Assembly: GCF_002575655.3 (NCBI RefSeq)
Contig: NC_053039.3
Span: forward strand, 237,438,622 to 237,502,621
DNA length: 64,000 nucleotides
From: Aegilops tauschii subsp. strangulata
Lineage: Eukaryota; Streptophyta; Magnoliopsida; Poales; Poaceae
Direction of reading: 5' to 3'
In this document: positions 1 through 10,897 of the stretch, one piece after another
Numbering within the stretch: position 1 is the first letter of the stretch
How the letters are laid out: each line of letters opens with the position of its first letter
Position numbers and translations under genes: made by a program
Notes under the pieces: model-generated
What the model was told of the DNA's origin: nothing
The model's database searches: none
The model's input: the letters and a program-made list of their open reading frames with translations, nothing else

Positions 1-476
1 CCAGTGTGCACCGTGGCCAAAAACTAAGCTACCAGATGTGGATCAAAATCACAGTTGAACTCCATGAGCTTTCACAAGTCAAACTCAGTGCAAAGAGCCA
101 AAGCCTCACCAAAATAGTCTGCTTTATTTCTCTTGTGCTGGATGTCGATGGAGAACTGCTTGGCATACTTGTTCCTGTGAGTAGCATAGATTCCAGAGTG
201 AATACTCTCCTGAATCTCATTGTAGTACTATGAGTTGGTATAACCAGGAGGACGCGGAGTCTCATAGGGGTTGATGCGACGAAGCTTGGCAAACTCTTTC
301 ACTGAAAAAGTTTCCAATGGCCTGGACAAACGCTGCTTGGCTGCCATGGACTTCTGACAATGTGTAGGCTTGGACGACATAGTTACCTCATCCTCCACAG
401 GTTGCTTTCCTCTGCAACAATGCTTCTTTATGTTGCTACAGGTATGACCACCAAAACTAGAGCCACCTGCAGACAA
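1..476 (-). pseudogene. Fragment of a retroelement ORF (putative plant transposon protein, PF20167-like)
   Basis: Read on the minus strand from 476 down to 1, the translation runs from a serine/lysine-rich stretch through RPPGYTNS, a stop, then YYNEIQESIHSGIYATHRNK, and later KLMEFNCDFDPHLVA. This resembles the wheat retroelement protein family that ends in a 'Q-F-F-A-T' type motif; here the matching end reads FLATVHT. Two in-frame stops break it (after TNS and after EFDL) and a third follows LVA. A likely splice acceptor (CAG then GTGGCT) sits near 476. A related minus-strand ORF is at 38870-39579. The assignment is by motif recognition only; the piece runs off the window edge. Confidence 0.5.
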
Positions 477-1043
477 GGAAGAAATAAAGAGACCGAGTAA
501 AGGAGAGTATGAGAAACAATCCCAAATAAAGAAAGTAGGTGATAAGTGATATTTTTACACTCCTCTAACCTGAGTTTAAACCAAGATATTTCATTAAAAA
601 AGATATTCACTCCGGTATTGTTACTAATGATTGCTCTCAAATGACAAGTGTCAATCTCTCTCTTGGAGCAGCCAACCAACAAACGGCTGTGGGGGAGGGG
701 GCTATTAATAAACAGGGGCAACCCGACATGATAAGACATAAATTCCCCATCAGACATGAATGTTTTCTGGATAAGAATCCACTCAACAACTGGCGCTAGC
801 ACAGCGACGGTCGAAAATCTGAACTCTCAATTTCGTCGGGGCACTCAATTTCCTCACGATAGGAAAGTCGCATTGGCGGAATCCTAACTCTTCAGTCAGA
901 CCAGTTTTGTCAATGATCATAAGAACTTCGTCTCTGTCGCTGATGAACTCGACTGCACTGCAAGAGACTTCCAAAGTCTTCAACTCAAAGAAATATGTAG
1001 TTGTAGGTTTTGAGCATCATGTCGGAAATACAACTATGTATCA
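477..1043. other. Non-coding flank of the decayed retroelement
   Basis: AT-rich sequence continuous with the broken ORF to its left. I see no convincing coding frame, and short minus-strand reading frames here have no recognisable motif. It probably belongs to the same old retroelement, which a MITE interrupts at 1056. Confidence 0.3.
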
Positions 1044-1055
1044 CCTAGCTAGACC

Positions 1056-1454
1056 GGAAAATGCCAACGGAGGCCGAGCTCCAGGGAGCTCGGTATTTTG
1101 AAAAAATCAAAATTTATATTTCAAAGTTTCAGAAAAAATCAAAAAAAATTCCACGGTAACTTAATAGATTTCCGCACGAACGTGTAAGAAAATTATTTGA
1201 ATTTGTTGTGATTTGTAGGTTGTACAAAAAAAATAGAAATCCGGCCCAACAAAAAAAAATATTGGCCCATTTTAGAAATACGTTTTTGTCTTTTTTCTGT
1301 ACGCCACGTGTGAAAGTATTTGGTTTTGAATTTTTGCACAGACGCAATACACATGTGTGAAAGTGTATACAAACAATTTCAAATTTTTTCACCTTGTGGA
1401 AATTTGTATTTTGAAAACGAGCTCCGTGGAGCTCGGCTTCCAAAAGCCCTCACC
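1056..1454. mobile_element. MITE with ~30-bp terminal inverted repeats and 12-bp target duplication
   Basis: The left end contains GGCCGAGCTCCAGGGAGCTC (from 1071) and the right end contains its imperfect inverse, GAGCTCCGTGGAGCTCGGCT, ending near 1438. CCTAGCTAGACC is present on both sides (1044-1055 and 1455-1466), a perfect 12-bp direct repeat. The AT-rich interior has no ORF with recognisable content. A duplication of 9-12 bp with long inverted repeats fits the Mutator superfamily. It lies inside the retroelement flank. Confidence 0.7.
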
Positions 1455-1466
1455 CCTAGCTAGACC

Positions 1467-2589
1467 CCCTTTGATAGTACAGTGTTTCCTAATGACTCAA
1501 ATAAAAAGAAAAAAAACTACGAAAACAAAGTCTTCAAGCTTCCAATTCTTCACTTCAAATTCTTCAAAGGAAGCACCAAATTTTTCATCACAAACACATT
1601 AATCCCTTAACCCATTTGTCTCCAATACTCCAAAACCATTAAGGGGGCACTAGATACACTTACAATCTTCCCCTTTTTTGTGACTAATGACAAATTGGTT
1701 AAGTTTTCAACGGGGATAAATAATAGGAAGTGTAACTACGAGGTTGGCCTTCGAGGTGGTTGGCCTTCGAGGCTAAGTTATCCGATATCTTCGGGCAGGG
1801 TACAAGCTCCGCTAAGCCTCGGTTGGCATCACTCCTTTAAAGGATTGGTTTGAGAATTATGAAGGGAAACTCGTCTGTCGAGCCAAGGACTTTGGATCCG
1901 AGGCCGTTTTCATTAAGAGGATTAATGACTTGATTTTTAAATTGATTTAGGGCTCGGTTTCTAAATTATCTTTTACATTAATGACCACGTGCTAAAGGAC
2001 CACGTATCAACTCTTCTCTAATAGTAAAGATTGCCACTAAAAAACTTAGTATAGTTTGTAGATTTCTATTGGACGTGATAAGTGTCGAACGTCAGGTACG
2101 AGCATATGGCAACTTCAGATGTTTTTTATGGCAAGATTCGTTACGTGAGAATGACAACTTTAGTTCGCAAGCATTGCAACTTCGTGCTTCAGTTTTATTT
2201 TTGACAGAAATTTGTTGGAATTTACCATCCTTGCATGACTGGAATTACCATCAAAAAAGGTTAAGGCCGGAGTGCCACGCGCCTGACATGTTCACTTATC
2301 ATTTGGGTATCTTTTTGCCATTGCATGGAACGTAGCTGATTTTTTCAAGGACTTCATTTCAGATTTGCAAGTGTTTCGGGCACGCTTTCCCTCTCCGGCT
2401 GTATCTGCGTGTGCGCGCTTAGATTTGCACTGTATCTGCGAGTGCACGCTTAGATTTGCATTTATAAGATATACCTAGTACTCCCTCCAGTCTAATATAT
2501 AGTGTGTGTAGTTTTCAGCTCACATACCAATGCGTGAGCTGAAGGGTGTACTTTGGACGACAATGCCCCACTCCTCCCATCCACTCTCC
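1467..2589. other. Unassigned repetitive intergenic sequence
   Basis: No gene is visible. Around 1590-1700 the text (a 'cttccccttttttgtgact' type stretch) resembles the non-coding part of the retroelement near 38160-38240, so this is probably the same old family. A 31-bp unit ending in gcttagatttgca is duplicated in tandem at about 2399-2461. A Stowaway-like end (TACTCCCTCC) occurs at 2480 but I could not find its partner. Confidence 0.3.
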
Positions 2590-3051
2590 AAGGAACGCAA
2601 CTTCAATGACTTCATGAAGTCGAGTCTCACCCTAATTTAGCCCCTTCTATCAGCCATATATTAAAGATCCGACGTACCAGATTGACCCTTACTTCAAACA
2701 ATTTTTTGTAAAATGTCCAGGAAAAATTTGAATAAATCATAATGTTTTGTTTTATCTTCTGTGAAGTTTTTAATCCATTTGGACGTATCGGTTTTGAATA
2801 AACATTTACTTATTTATTTGAGCTCAAAAAGCTATTTAATCACAAACCATACATCCAAAGGGTTGAAACTTTTCCAGAATACAAAACGAAACACTTACAA
2901 TTGCTTGAAAAAAATGATTTTTTTGAACACTTTAAAAAATTTAGTTTAGAAGAAAGGTCAATGTGATTCCACGGATCTTTAATATATGGTTAATAAAGAA
3001 ACTAAGTTACGGTAAAACTTGGCTTCATGAAGTCACCGAAACTGCGTCCCT
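2590..3051. mobile_element. Inverted-repeat (MITE-like) element
   Basis: Two arms of about 80 bp are inverted copies of each other: 2590-2673 (GACTTCATGAAGTC then CATATATTAAAGATCC) and 2971-3051 (GGATCTTTAATATATGG then CTTCATGAAGTC). By eye they agree at about three quarters of positions. The roughly 300-bp AT-rich middle has no credible ORF. I could not define a target duplication, so the superfamily is open. Confidence 0.5.
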
Positions 3052-3275
3052 CTCTAATAGTACTACTAGTACATCTTTTTTTCTCCCCTTACCTACACTG
3101 AGCTTGAGGAGTATATTTTTCTCGGACATCCCTTTTTTTATATAGCTGGTACCGCTGCGTGATGCATGGATGGGACGGGGAACGGGCAAGTGATCGAGCG
3201 GCATCGGTTGCAACAACAGCTACGGACAACCTCGATGTGACGGGTCGCCGGAGGACGCACGGAGCAGTGTCGGCT

Positions 3276-3653
3276 GCCAAATTTGACAAATTTAACCTAT
3301 AGACGAAATCAAATCACAGAATAAACTGTCCGTGAAACTATTTCACGCGGCTGACCCGTGGCGCCTAGCTCTCAGGCGCTGCACTAGGGCAACGCTTGGG
3401 AGCTAGTGCAGCGCCTAGGAGCTAGGCGCTATACTGTATAGTGTGGCGCCTAGCTCTCAGGCGCTGCACACTGACTTAGTAATTTTCTGATCACACGGGT
3501 GCGACGCTGGCCGTGTAGCGCCTATCTGTGAGGCGTTGCACAGTGTAGTGTGACGCCTTCGTGTCGGTCGTCACACAAAAAGATCAGCCGCGTGAAATAG
3601 TTTCACGGATAGTTCATTCTGTGATTTGATTGGTCAAATTTGTCAAATTTGCC
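3276..3653. mobile_element. Foldback Mutator-type MITE, copy 1
   Basis: The perfect 9-bp direct repeat GTGTCGGCT flanks it (3267-3275 and 3654-3662). The ends are inverted repeats (GCCAAATTTGACAAATTT at the left, GTCAAATTTGTCAAATTTGCC inverse at the right), followed by further inverted sequence including GTGAAACTATTTCACGCGGC. The interior holds alternating copies of GGCGCCTAGCTCTCAGGCGC and its inverse, so nearly the whole element can fold into a hairpin. A longer copy lies at 11119-11653; the P450 gene lies between the two. The 9-bp duplication indicates the Mutator superfamily. Confidence 0.8.
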
Positions 3654-3944
3654 GTGTCGGCTACTTGCAGCTTACTGTTTACTCCTAATCTTCTGCAGCT
3701 TCAACACCGGTAGCGGTTTCTTTTCTTTGATCGAGGAAAACCCCTGCGACACAATTCAGGGCCATCGATCGATTACGATCAGTATGCACATAAGAGCTAG
3801 CCGGCTGTGGGCTATCAAGAAGAATCCCACCTCACTTAAAGTCTTCATAAAAAAATACTTATATGATAGGTTGGCTTCTAGATTGACTAATTAGGATAGC
3901 TATAATGATTGATTCCGCAAAAAAAATGTATATATGATTTTAAG

Positions 3945-4559
3945 GGAAAATAATCCTATACGACCGGGTCGTATGGACTCAAGCTGGAGACCTGCTTCTC
4001 TGCGTGACACGTGGTGAATCAAATCTCAGAGCATCTCAGCGTTTTCGTTCCCCAAAAATTCAGTAGAAAAATAAATGACTTTGTTCAGATTTACAAGGAC
4101 TTGCCGTCGTCCAACCTGTTGGCCGCGACTGAGGAACACCGTGGGTGGTGCAGCTAGTGGTGGTGCTGAGGAGCACCACGGTGGCCGGCGGGGACAAGTA
4201 GCTGGGCCGCCGGCGAACCTAGCCGTTTCCAACAGGCATGGAGCTGGGCCGCAAAGAAACGTGGTTGTTGCCTGCAGGGATGATGCACGCCGAGATGGGG
4301 AGTTGGGCCTAACGTCGAGGAGCATGCCGGCATCGATCTAGCGAACAGCCAGGGCAAATCACACTAGTGGGAGGCGGCTGAAGGAACAGGGAGTTGGACA
4401 GGTTGAGCATTGACCGCAGAAATCGGGATTTGGTTCAGCTGGAGGAAAGGGGTGAAGGGGAACGCTGAGATGCTTTGAGATTCGGTTCAACACCTGTCAC
4501 ACAGAGAAGCGGGTCTCCAGCTTGAGTCCATACGACCCGCTCGTATAGGATTATTTTCC
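3945..4559. mobile_element. Element with ~105-bp terminal inverted repeats and GC-rich cargo
   Basis: The left TIR (3945-4053) begins GGAAAATAATCCTATACGAC. The right TIR (4457-4559) is its inverse, ending GTCGTATAGGATTATTTTCC-like with a few mismatches. The 400-bp interior is clearly more GC-rich than its surroundings and has an 88-codon open frame on the plus strand at 4075-4341 without a recognisable motif. Long TIRs around GC-rich filler are typical of Pack-MULE-like elements of grasses, but I could not find a 9-bp target duplication, so that class is inference. Confidence 0.6.
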
Positions 4560-5245
4560 ATGTGCTATGCATATTACTTTCTCTTGATCCATGTGCTATG
4601 GCCGGCTCTAGAATAAGAGCCCGTTTCACTCTCTCTCCTCTTTTCTCACTCATTCAAATAAGATTTTAATGACATAACGCGTCTTATAGCTTGCTGACTA
4701 GGTCTCATTAGACTTGCGTTGTTCCATAGGAATCATGTAGTACTAAGCATGATTAATAATATAGCTGGCAGCTGGTTCCGTAGAAATCATGTAGTATTAA
4801 GCATGGTTAATTGTATAGTCGGCTGCTGTTATATGATCTTGCCACATTATCTATAGCCAACTTTATAGCCGGCAAGTACAATAGTTACATATAAATATGT
4901 ACTACTTTGTTGATACATCACCCACCTTCTTCTCTCACAAATTGTCTAGGAGCCAGTGCTACAGCCGGCTGTTAATCAGTACTTCGCATCTCTTCTCGCT
5001 TCTTTTCTCTCTCCTTCAACTCATTAAAAATGTAATATTTAAAGTCTTACAGCCCGCCTACGTCATTCTATTATACTTGCTCTAAGTGCAAAGTGTGAAA
5101 TTTCGTTGAACTAGCCCGACTATGAGTAGCTGACTGACAAAAGGGCTCGCTAACAAAGTAAAAGCAACTGGGCTAGGGCACCTCTCTGATTGGTCTTCCC
5201 AAACCACCAAGATAAATAAAAGTAAAATATAAGCAATTTCATAAA
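4560..5245. other. Unassigned repeat-like sequence with a 53-bp tandem duplication
   Basis: No gene. A unit containing gaaatcatgtagtactaagc is duplicated in tandem (about 4721-4773 and 4774-4826). CT-rich stretches ending in acttgctctaag near 5080 resemble the ends of short non-autonomous DNA elements of grasses, but I could not define both ends. Confidence 0.3.
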
Positions 5246-5297
5246 TACTCCCTCCATTCTGAACTATAAGTCATGGTGCTCGCATTTATTCTAGATT

Positions 5298-5510
5298 TAT
5301 TTTAGGATTTTCGGCAATACGTGTTTAGTGAGAGAAGACGTTCCCGTCGATTATAAGGCGCCTACGACGACTTCGTAAAATCTGAAGATGATATGCCGGC
5401 TCGGTCTCTGGAAGGTTCTCACAGACGTAGGGTGTGCGTGTGTGCGTTCATAGGGTGAGTGTATGCGCGTATATACGAGCGCTTGCGTCTGCATTGTGTT
5501 AGAAAAAAGT
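5298..5510 (+). mobile_element. SINE-like repeat with A-rich tail
   Basis: The segment contains GACGTTCCCGTCGATTATAA, then GATGATATGCCGGCTCGG, then a GT/CG alternating stretch (gtgcgtgtgtgcgttcatag) and ends in GTGTTAGAAAAAA. I recognise this order from a short dispersed repeat very common in Triticeae DNA, and the terminal A-run suggests retroposition. Boundaries are approximate and RNA polymerase III boxes were not clear. Confidence 0.45.
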
Positions 5511-5808
5511 GTTCTAAATATTTTTCTAAATCGGATGTATATAGTTATATTTTAGTGTGTTTATTCACTCACTTTAGTTTGTACATAATTTATACTAAAA
5601 TATCCAAAACATCTTAGAGCATCTACAACCACAAATAACTGATATGGGTTGCCAAATACCCATAGACAAGGCTGAGAGCATCCACGGAAAGTGACCTGCC
5701 AACCCCCAACTTGCACCTCCAACAACCATACTTGCTATTTCTCCAATAGCACTTCCCTACAAAATAATGGAACGCCAAGATCTACGTACTACCAGACTAC
5801 CAAGTACA

Positions 5809-6341
5809 CTACACGTCCTCGTCGTCGGAGATGTTGATGAAGTTCATGCCAGAGCCGCCGGCTTCGTGGTCATTGACGGCCGGGCGCACCACCAGCTCCT
5901 CGTCGGACTGCGTGTCAGCGAAGATCTCGTAGATCTCCACGTCCTCCTGGCGGAGGTAGCGTCGAGTGACCTCCACCTCCGCCTCCGATTGGATGGATTC
6001 GATGATGGCTTGCTGCTCTGTCGCCTCCTCCGCTTGCGCCACCTCGTACTCCGACAGCGCCTCAGGCATGCCGAAGCCCACAGGCGTCAACTCTGCCTCC
6101 TTCGCCTCCTCCTCCTCCTCCTCCTTTGCCTTCTCCATGGCGGCGTCCTCCTCCATGACCGCTCCCTCCTTCTCCGGCTCCGGCCCCGGTTCCAGCTCCT
6201 CCTCCTCCTCCTCTGTTTGCGGTGTACCCGGAGGCAGGCTGGCGGCGAACCGAGCCCCGCGCTTGGTCCGGATCTCCTCCAGCAGCTGCAGTCGGCCTCT
6301 GGAGTGAGCATGGCGTAGGTGGTGATCCTGCGCCTCGGCAT
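5809..6341 (-). pseudogene. Acidic Harbinger-borne ORF with one frameshift
   Basis: The ATG at 6341 begins MPRRRITTYAMLTPEAD, but the rest lies in another frame. A one-base frameshift near 6290 joins it to QLLEEIRTKRGARFAASLPP, then a Glu-rich tract and a 115-codon open frame (6156 down to 5809) ending GMNFINISDDEDV. The protein would be about 175 residues, very acidic, with a helical, probably coiled middle part (ATEQQAIIESIQSEAEVEV). The acidic 'SDDED' tail is common to predicted proteins carried by wheat Harbinger-type elements (recalled, not searched). No catalytic motif is visible. It could be a captured host fragment or an element accessory protein. Confidence 0.5.
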
Positions 6342-6432
6342 GACTAGAGGCGGACGGATTGGAAGTGGTGGCGGCAAAGGGGAGAAAGGGAAAGAAATGG
6401 GGAGGGCTAGGGTTGGGTTGCTACCGTCCGGC

Positions 6433-6440
6433 TTAAATAG
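6433..6440 (-). promoter_or_regulatory. TATA-like box before the Harbinger-borne ORF
   Basis: On the minus strand CTATTTAAGCC lies about 95 nt upstream of the ATG at 6341, in otherwise GC-rich sequence. Position and AT content fit a core promoter; there is no transcript evidence. Confidence 0.35.
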
Positions 6441-6792
6441 CCAGACTTGGTTCCACGGGCGACACACCGGAGCGGCGCCATGTGGCACTATGAATGCGTC
6501 CTCACCAACGAAAGGAGGAGGCGCCCGTCAAAACGCCGGTTTACGCAGTTGACCACGTGGGCCCTAGCGGCCAGTCTTACATGGCAGACGCGCATGAGCA
6601 TCCCTATATCTGCCCCATATATGGGTCGGGTATGCAGGTTGCCGGTCAGTCTGGGCGTTTGGGCCGGATTCGTCATGTCCGGTTGGGAGGCGATTTCATG
6701 TTCGGGCAGCAACCGGTCAACCCGCCCCAGGTGTTTAGGGCGGAATTTGGGGCTTGAGATATAGATGCTCTTATAATAGTGAACGAAGGGAG

Positions 6793-8020
6793 TAGAAATT
6801 ATGCTAGTATACTTGCACATTACAGAGTTTGATGTACACTTCAAAATATTTAAGTAGTGTGGTAAAAAGTGCAATTGCAGATTAAATATATATAGAAAAG
6901 GTACAAATAAGATAAATGGTCAATACAATTGAGCTTCCATAAACATTTGGTATACCTTTAAAGGAAGTGTGCAGGTGGATACTGAAAGTGCGACCGTAGA
7001 GGGGAACCAGCCAGTGTTTGGGTGATTGAAGGGTGGGGTTAAATCAAGTATGATAGCAAACTTAATAGTCCGTTTACATTACATTTTTCCGTATGTTAAT
7101 AAGAAGGATGTGAAAAATAAAAGGAACGAGCTCTCACGCAAAAGTCTAGTACAAAAGTCTATCACTACACATGCTTCTAAACAAATATAATAGATATGAA
7201 GAAGGATGTAGAGAAAAGGTGAACAAAAATGCCAGTTTTATAGTAAACCTTATTAGTGATTATAAGTGATGGTCCATTAAATGGCAACATCATAAGAGTA
7301 ATATATATAGTCAATAGCCGTATACATTATTAGTTGTACTCGTATGTTCAGCCCACAGGTGATCATACCTCAGATTTGACACTTTAGTGTCTTATTAATA
7401 CAGAATATTCTTTCAGCGGAAGGTGATGTTTATTTTTTCAGTGAAAGGTGATTGTCAATTTTGAATCATGTTAGTGAGTGTGGTGCAAGTGTGTGTGTAA
7501 TCGGTGTTTCTAAAAGCGACTGTCAAGTAAACAGAAAAAATCAACCACTATGATGTTGTTCGGATGTGCCTGTGCGTACGTGTGTAATAAATGAATAAAT
7601 TGTGTACTAAGAACAGTTCATTCCGAAACAAGCACTATGGACAGTCAGTGATAAGCATAAGCTGACAGAGACATGTTTGACAAGGATCGATACCTCAAGA
7701 GTGTTTTACGAGGAGACGGCCGTATCCTCTCGTTTCTTAGCGACGCATCTTGCTGATAATAGTACGACGCATCTCATAAGTTTGGGATATATCCAAATAC
7801 GCGACAAAATGTCACTTGTAACCGGTACACACCAACTGTTCAGGCCACACATTTTACAAGCAGCACAACTTTGCTGTTGTGTAAATACCAGGTTACAAAT
7901 GATACACACAAAGGAACAAAAGTAGACTAGTAGCTATTTTACCCGATTTCCTTTCTCTTCCTTCATCTATGTTTAATTTCGCTTTCAAGATAAGGGCAGC
8001 CGAAGACCATTGTGAGGTCG
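6793..8020. other. AT-rich intergenic sequence downstream of the P450
   Basis: I see no gene or complete transposon. The part just below 8021 is the 3' untranslated region and downstream flank of the minus-strand P450. A weak partial repetition (ggaaggtgatgtttattttttcagtgaaaggtgattg) occurs near 7420-7460. Confidence 0.4.
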
Positions 8021-10757
8021 TCAAACAGACTCCGGTCGCCGCCTGAGATTGATCGGATATCCTTTGAGGGTTCGAGTGGTGGGAAAGAAGACGAGCCTAT
8101 CTTCCTCGGCCGCTTCCCAGCTGCCAAATTTATGCACAAAGAAGAAATCAAAGTGGCATCTTAGTTTGGAATTTCAATTGCAGAACATCTAGATCGTATA
8201 GCCACAAACAATGTAGAAACTCGAACTGAAGATGGATTACCTAAAGCGCATTACAAGATGATGGAGGAAAACAGAGATGACAACCCGAGCGAGCTCGTAG
8301 CCAGGGCACAACCGAGGTCCACCGCCAAAGGGAGTAAATAAGTTGGCCCCTACCTCGTTCTGAAGTTTGTTGTTGCTCTGCACCAGCAACAAAGTAAGTA
8401 CATGGTACCACAAAATAGTACCCTTATGCAGGCATTTACTTTACTTTTCTACTAGCATAAGCCAAGATATAACAGAATACGATTGACCAACAGCACCGTA
8501 AAGGGTACCTGCCATCTCCATGGGTCAAACGTCCGGGCATTCTCATAGTGTTCATTGTTGAGGTGCACAGCTCGGAACGAAGCAAATATTTTGCAGCCCT
8601 TCGGGATAGTGTAACCTAATAGAATGATGAATAAAAACAAATGTTACACACACTAGGGAGTATTCCTGATCAAAAGGTTCTGAATACTTAAGTGTGGATT
8701 TACTGAAGTACCTTTAAAATGAATATCAGTGTTTGCTCGCCTAAATACCCCACCGATTATGTTAGCCACACGAAGTGTCTCATTTATCACCTGCGGAAGT
8801 GGCATTCCTTATTATGACGTGAAAAATCCCAGTGAGCTTAGATGTTATTGTCAACAAATGCGGCGGTATGTATGATATGCAGATCAACTTTAAGAAATAT
8901 GGGGGCATTGAAATCATTACACATTGGGTGAAGGTCATTGACTTGTAATCGACCCACTCTAGGAGTTGATTTTCACCTTTCATCTTTGTCATATTTTCAT
9001 GCTCTTCCTGTAAAATCAGCAAGACATTTTAGATTAACAAATCAGCAAGACATCTGTATTAATTGCACCTACATTGACACAGAATATCAATAGAAGCAAT
9101 GATATAAAAGCATATGTATAAGTTTACTGACAACAACATCGGCTGAAGAGGTTCACATATTCAATCTAACTACGGTTCCTGGCTTTGTGGTAAGGATTCT
9201 CAGTTTTTGCTTATGTTGATAAATTTAGTCTCGTACGAGTAAACAAAAGAGGAGAAAGAGCAAACATGCTTTTGGAAGAAGTTGGTAGGATTTGTGTTCA
9301 TAGCAGATCCATTCTTAGGTTACAAGCAGATAAAAGAATAAGTCAACATCACCCCTGTCTGAAACCAAGATGCTAACAGATCGCTACAAACGTAAACAAT
9401 AGTCTTTTAGTTAACAAACTACTATCTGAATTAACAAAACTGTACTTGCCGGCACAGCAAATTTTCTCTTGGACAAGAGCAAACAATAGCCTCTGCATCA
9501 GTTGATGCACACAGCGAAAAGGTTTACCTAACCTAACTCCCAATTATAATAAGATATTATGAAATCGGTTGACGAATCCTAGCTAGTGTCCGACCTTATT
9601 TGACAGTACGCACTACCACACGTGCACAAGAATTGACAATTTACCAAACAAATCCTCATGATTCATTCCATACCTTGAGCTGTGCCAGCGCCGCCGGCGT
9701 CTCTGTGAGGAACTTGACGGCCACCGTCATGAGGACGGAGGTGGTCTCGTACCCAGCAACAAGCAGGGACAGGCAGAAGTCCACCATCTCCTCCTCCGAG
9801 AAGCTCCCACCCTCCGCCTCAAGAAGCTCCTCCACCATGTCCTTCTTCTCCCTCTTCCCGTCCATCTCCTCCTTCACTCCTTTCTCCTCTCCTCTCTCCT
9901 CCATCCTCTTCCTTATCACCTCCCTCAACGCTCCGGCCACCTTCTTCCTCGACTAGAGAAAATTTGATAATAGAATATAAATCAGTTACGAATTTGTGCA
10001 AACGCAATGTCCATACGAAGGGGAAGGGCTGAGGCAAAAGGATAAACACCTTGAGGGCCTGGCCGTAGGTGGTGAAGGGGAGGAATGAGGCGAAAGGGAA
10101 GGGGATGGAGAAGAAGCCGTCGATGAGCTTGACGTATTCGCGGCGGAGGCTCTCGGTCCAGGGCCCGGGCTCGATGCTGACGAGCTGCTTGACGGTGAGG
10201 TTGAAGGTGATCTTCTTTGCCTCGTCGAGGAGACGCACGGTGGCGGTGGGCTCCCACTGGCGCATGGTGGCGAGCACGAGGCGCTCGATGTGCGCGAGCA
10301 GGGGCTGCGAGGCGGGGCGCCCGAGGCGGGTGAGGGTGAGCGAGTGGAGGCGCTTGTGGGCGGTGCCCCGCGTGAGGAGCAGGGAGCGCGCGCCGAGGAG
10401 CGTGGTGATGGAGGAAGGGTAGCTGCAGCTCACGGCGCGGCCCTCGGCGGCGAGGAGGAGGCGGTTGAAGGCCGGGTCGGCGGAGAACACGGTGCGCTCG
10501 CCGAAGATGTGGGTGGTGAACACGCCCCCGTGCCGCGCCACGCGCTCGTCAATGAAGGGCTCCGGGTCGGGCGTCTTGTACGCGGAGATCAGCCGCAGCG
10601 TCTCGCCGATCAGGGGCAGCCCCGTGCTGCCCGGCGGGAGCCGCGGCCTCTGCTTCCGGACCCCGACCGCGCACGCCACAAGGAACCATCTGCATACCAA
10701 CGCGGCGACGACGATGGCAACGGCGGCGGCGGCGAGCTGGAGCGCGCCGGCGTCCAT
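8021..10757 (-). CDS. CYP90A: Cytochrome P450 CYP90A (CPD-type), brassinosteroid biosynthesis
   Basis: Seven exons join in frame to a 498-residue protein: 10757-10050, 9952-9674, 9007-8921, 8790-8712, 8615-8509, 8377-8241 and 8120-8021. All introns are GT-AG and phases close (0,0,0,1,0,2). An N-terminal membrane anchor precedes the proline hinge RPRLPPG. The I-helix AGYETTS is at about residue 307, the K-helix ETLR follows, then the PERF-region FDPWRW and the heme loop [10 protein letters not shown] with its cysteine. [18 protein letters not shown] and [20 protein letters not shown] are hallmarks of grass CYP90A proteins. Members act in the ER on 22-hydroxylated sterols in brassinosteroid synthesis (C-3 oxidation for Arabidopsis CYP90A1). 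The ATG starts the only frame with a full anchor. The charged linker [18 protein letters not shown] and the C-terminus RRRPESV are the most divergent parts by recollection. No break was found. Confidence 0.93.
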
Positions 10758-10887
10758 AACTCGCCGTGGTAATGGCCGTGGCGGTGTGCGTTTTGGCTTT
10801 TGGTTGGGTGGGGGAGTGAGATTGGTGACTCTGCGAGAGGCAGAGGAGAGGAGGGATGTTTGGGGGGCTTCGCTTTTCTAGGTGGGT

Positions 10888-10897
10888 TTAAATAAAA
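10888..10897 (-). promoter_or_regulatory. Candidate TATA region of the P450
   Basis: On the minus strand TTTTTATTTAAACCC lies about 135 nt before the ATG. It is the best TATA-like stretch in the first 200 nt upstream. I looked for brassinosteroid-response motifs (CGTGTG or CGTGCG) within about 300 nt upstream and did not find an exact one. About 350 bp separate the ATG from the foldback element at 11119. Confidence 0.35.

Larger units (their letters stand above)
5617..6770 (-). mobile_element. PIF/Harbinger-like element
   Basis: It is flanked by TTA on both sides (5614-5616 and 6771-6773), the 3-bp duplication of PIF/Harbinger elements. Ends are inverted: GAGCATCTACA at the left and TATAGATGCTC at the right. 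It contains one minus-strand ORF with a TATA-like box but no transposase, so it is non-autonomous. It inserted into the Stowaway MITE. Confidence 0.7.
5248..6792. mobile_element. Stowaway-like (Tc1/Mariner) MITE split by two later insertions
   Basis: It starts CTCCCTCCATTCTGAAC at 5248 after TA and ends TGAACGAAGGGAG at 6792 before TA, giving the TA target duplication and CTCCCTYC ends of Stowaway elements. The original MITE is interrupted by a SINE-like piece near 5300-5510 and by a Harbinger element at 5617-6770. Removing the latter restores a typical Stowaway 3' end (CATCTTATAATAGTGAAC). Confidence 0.65.

Noticed and set aside
10290..10772. Open frame of 160 codons on the plus strand opposite P450 exon 1
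   Set aside because: It is the antisense shadow of a GC-rich exon; it lacks motifs and the minus-strand gene explains the composition.
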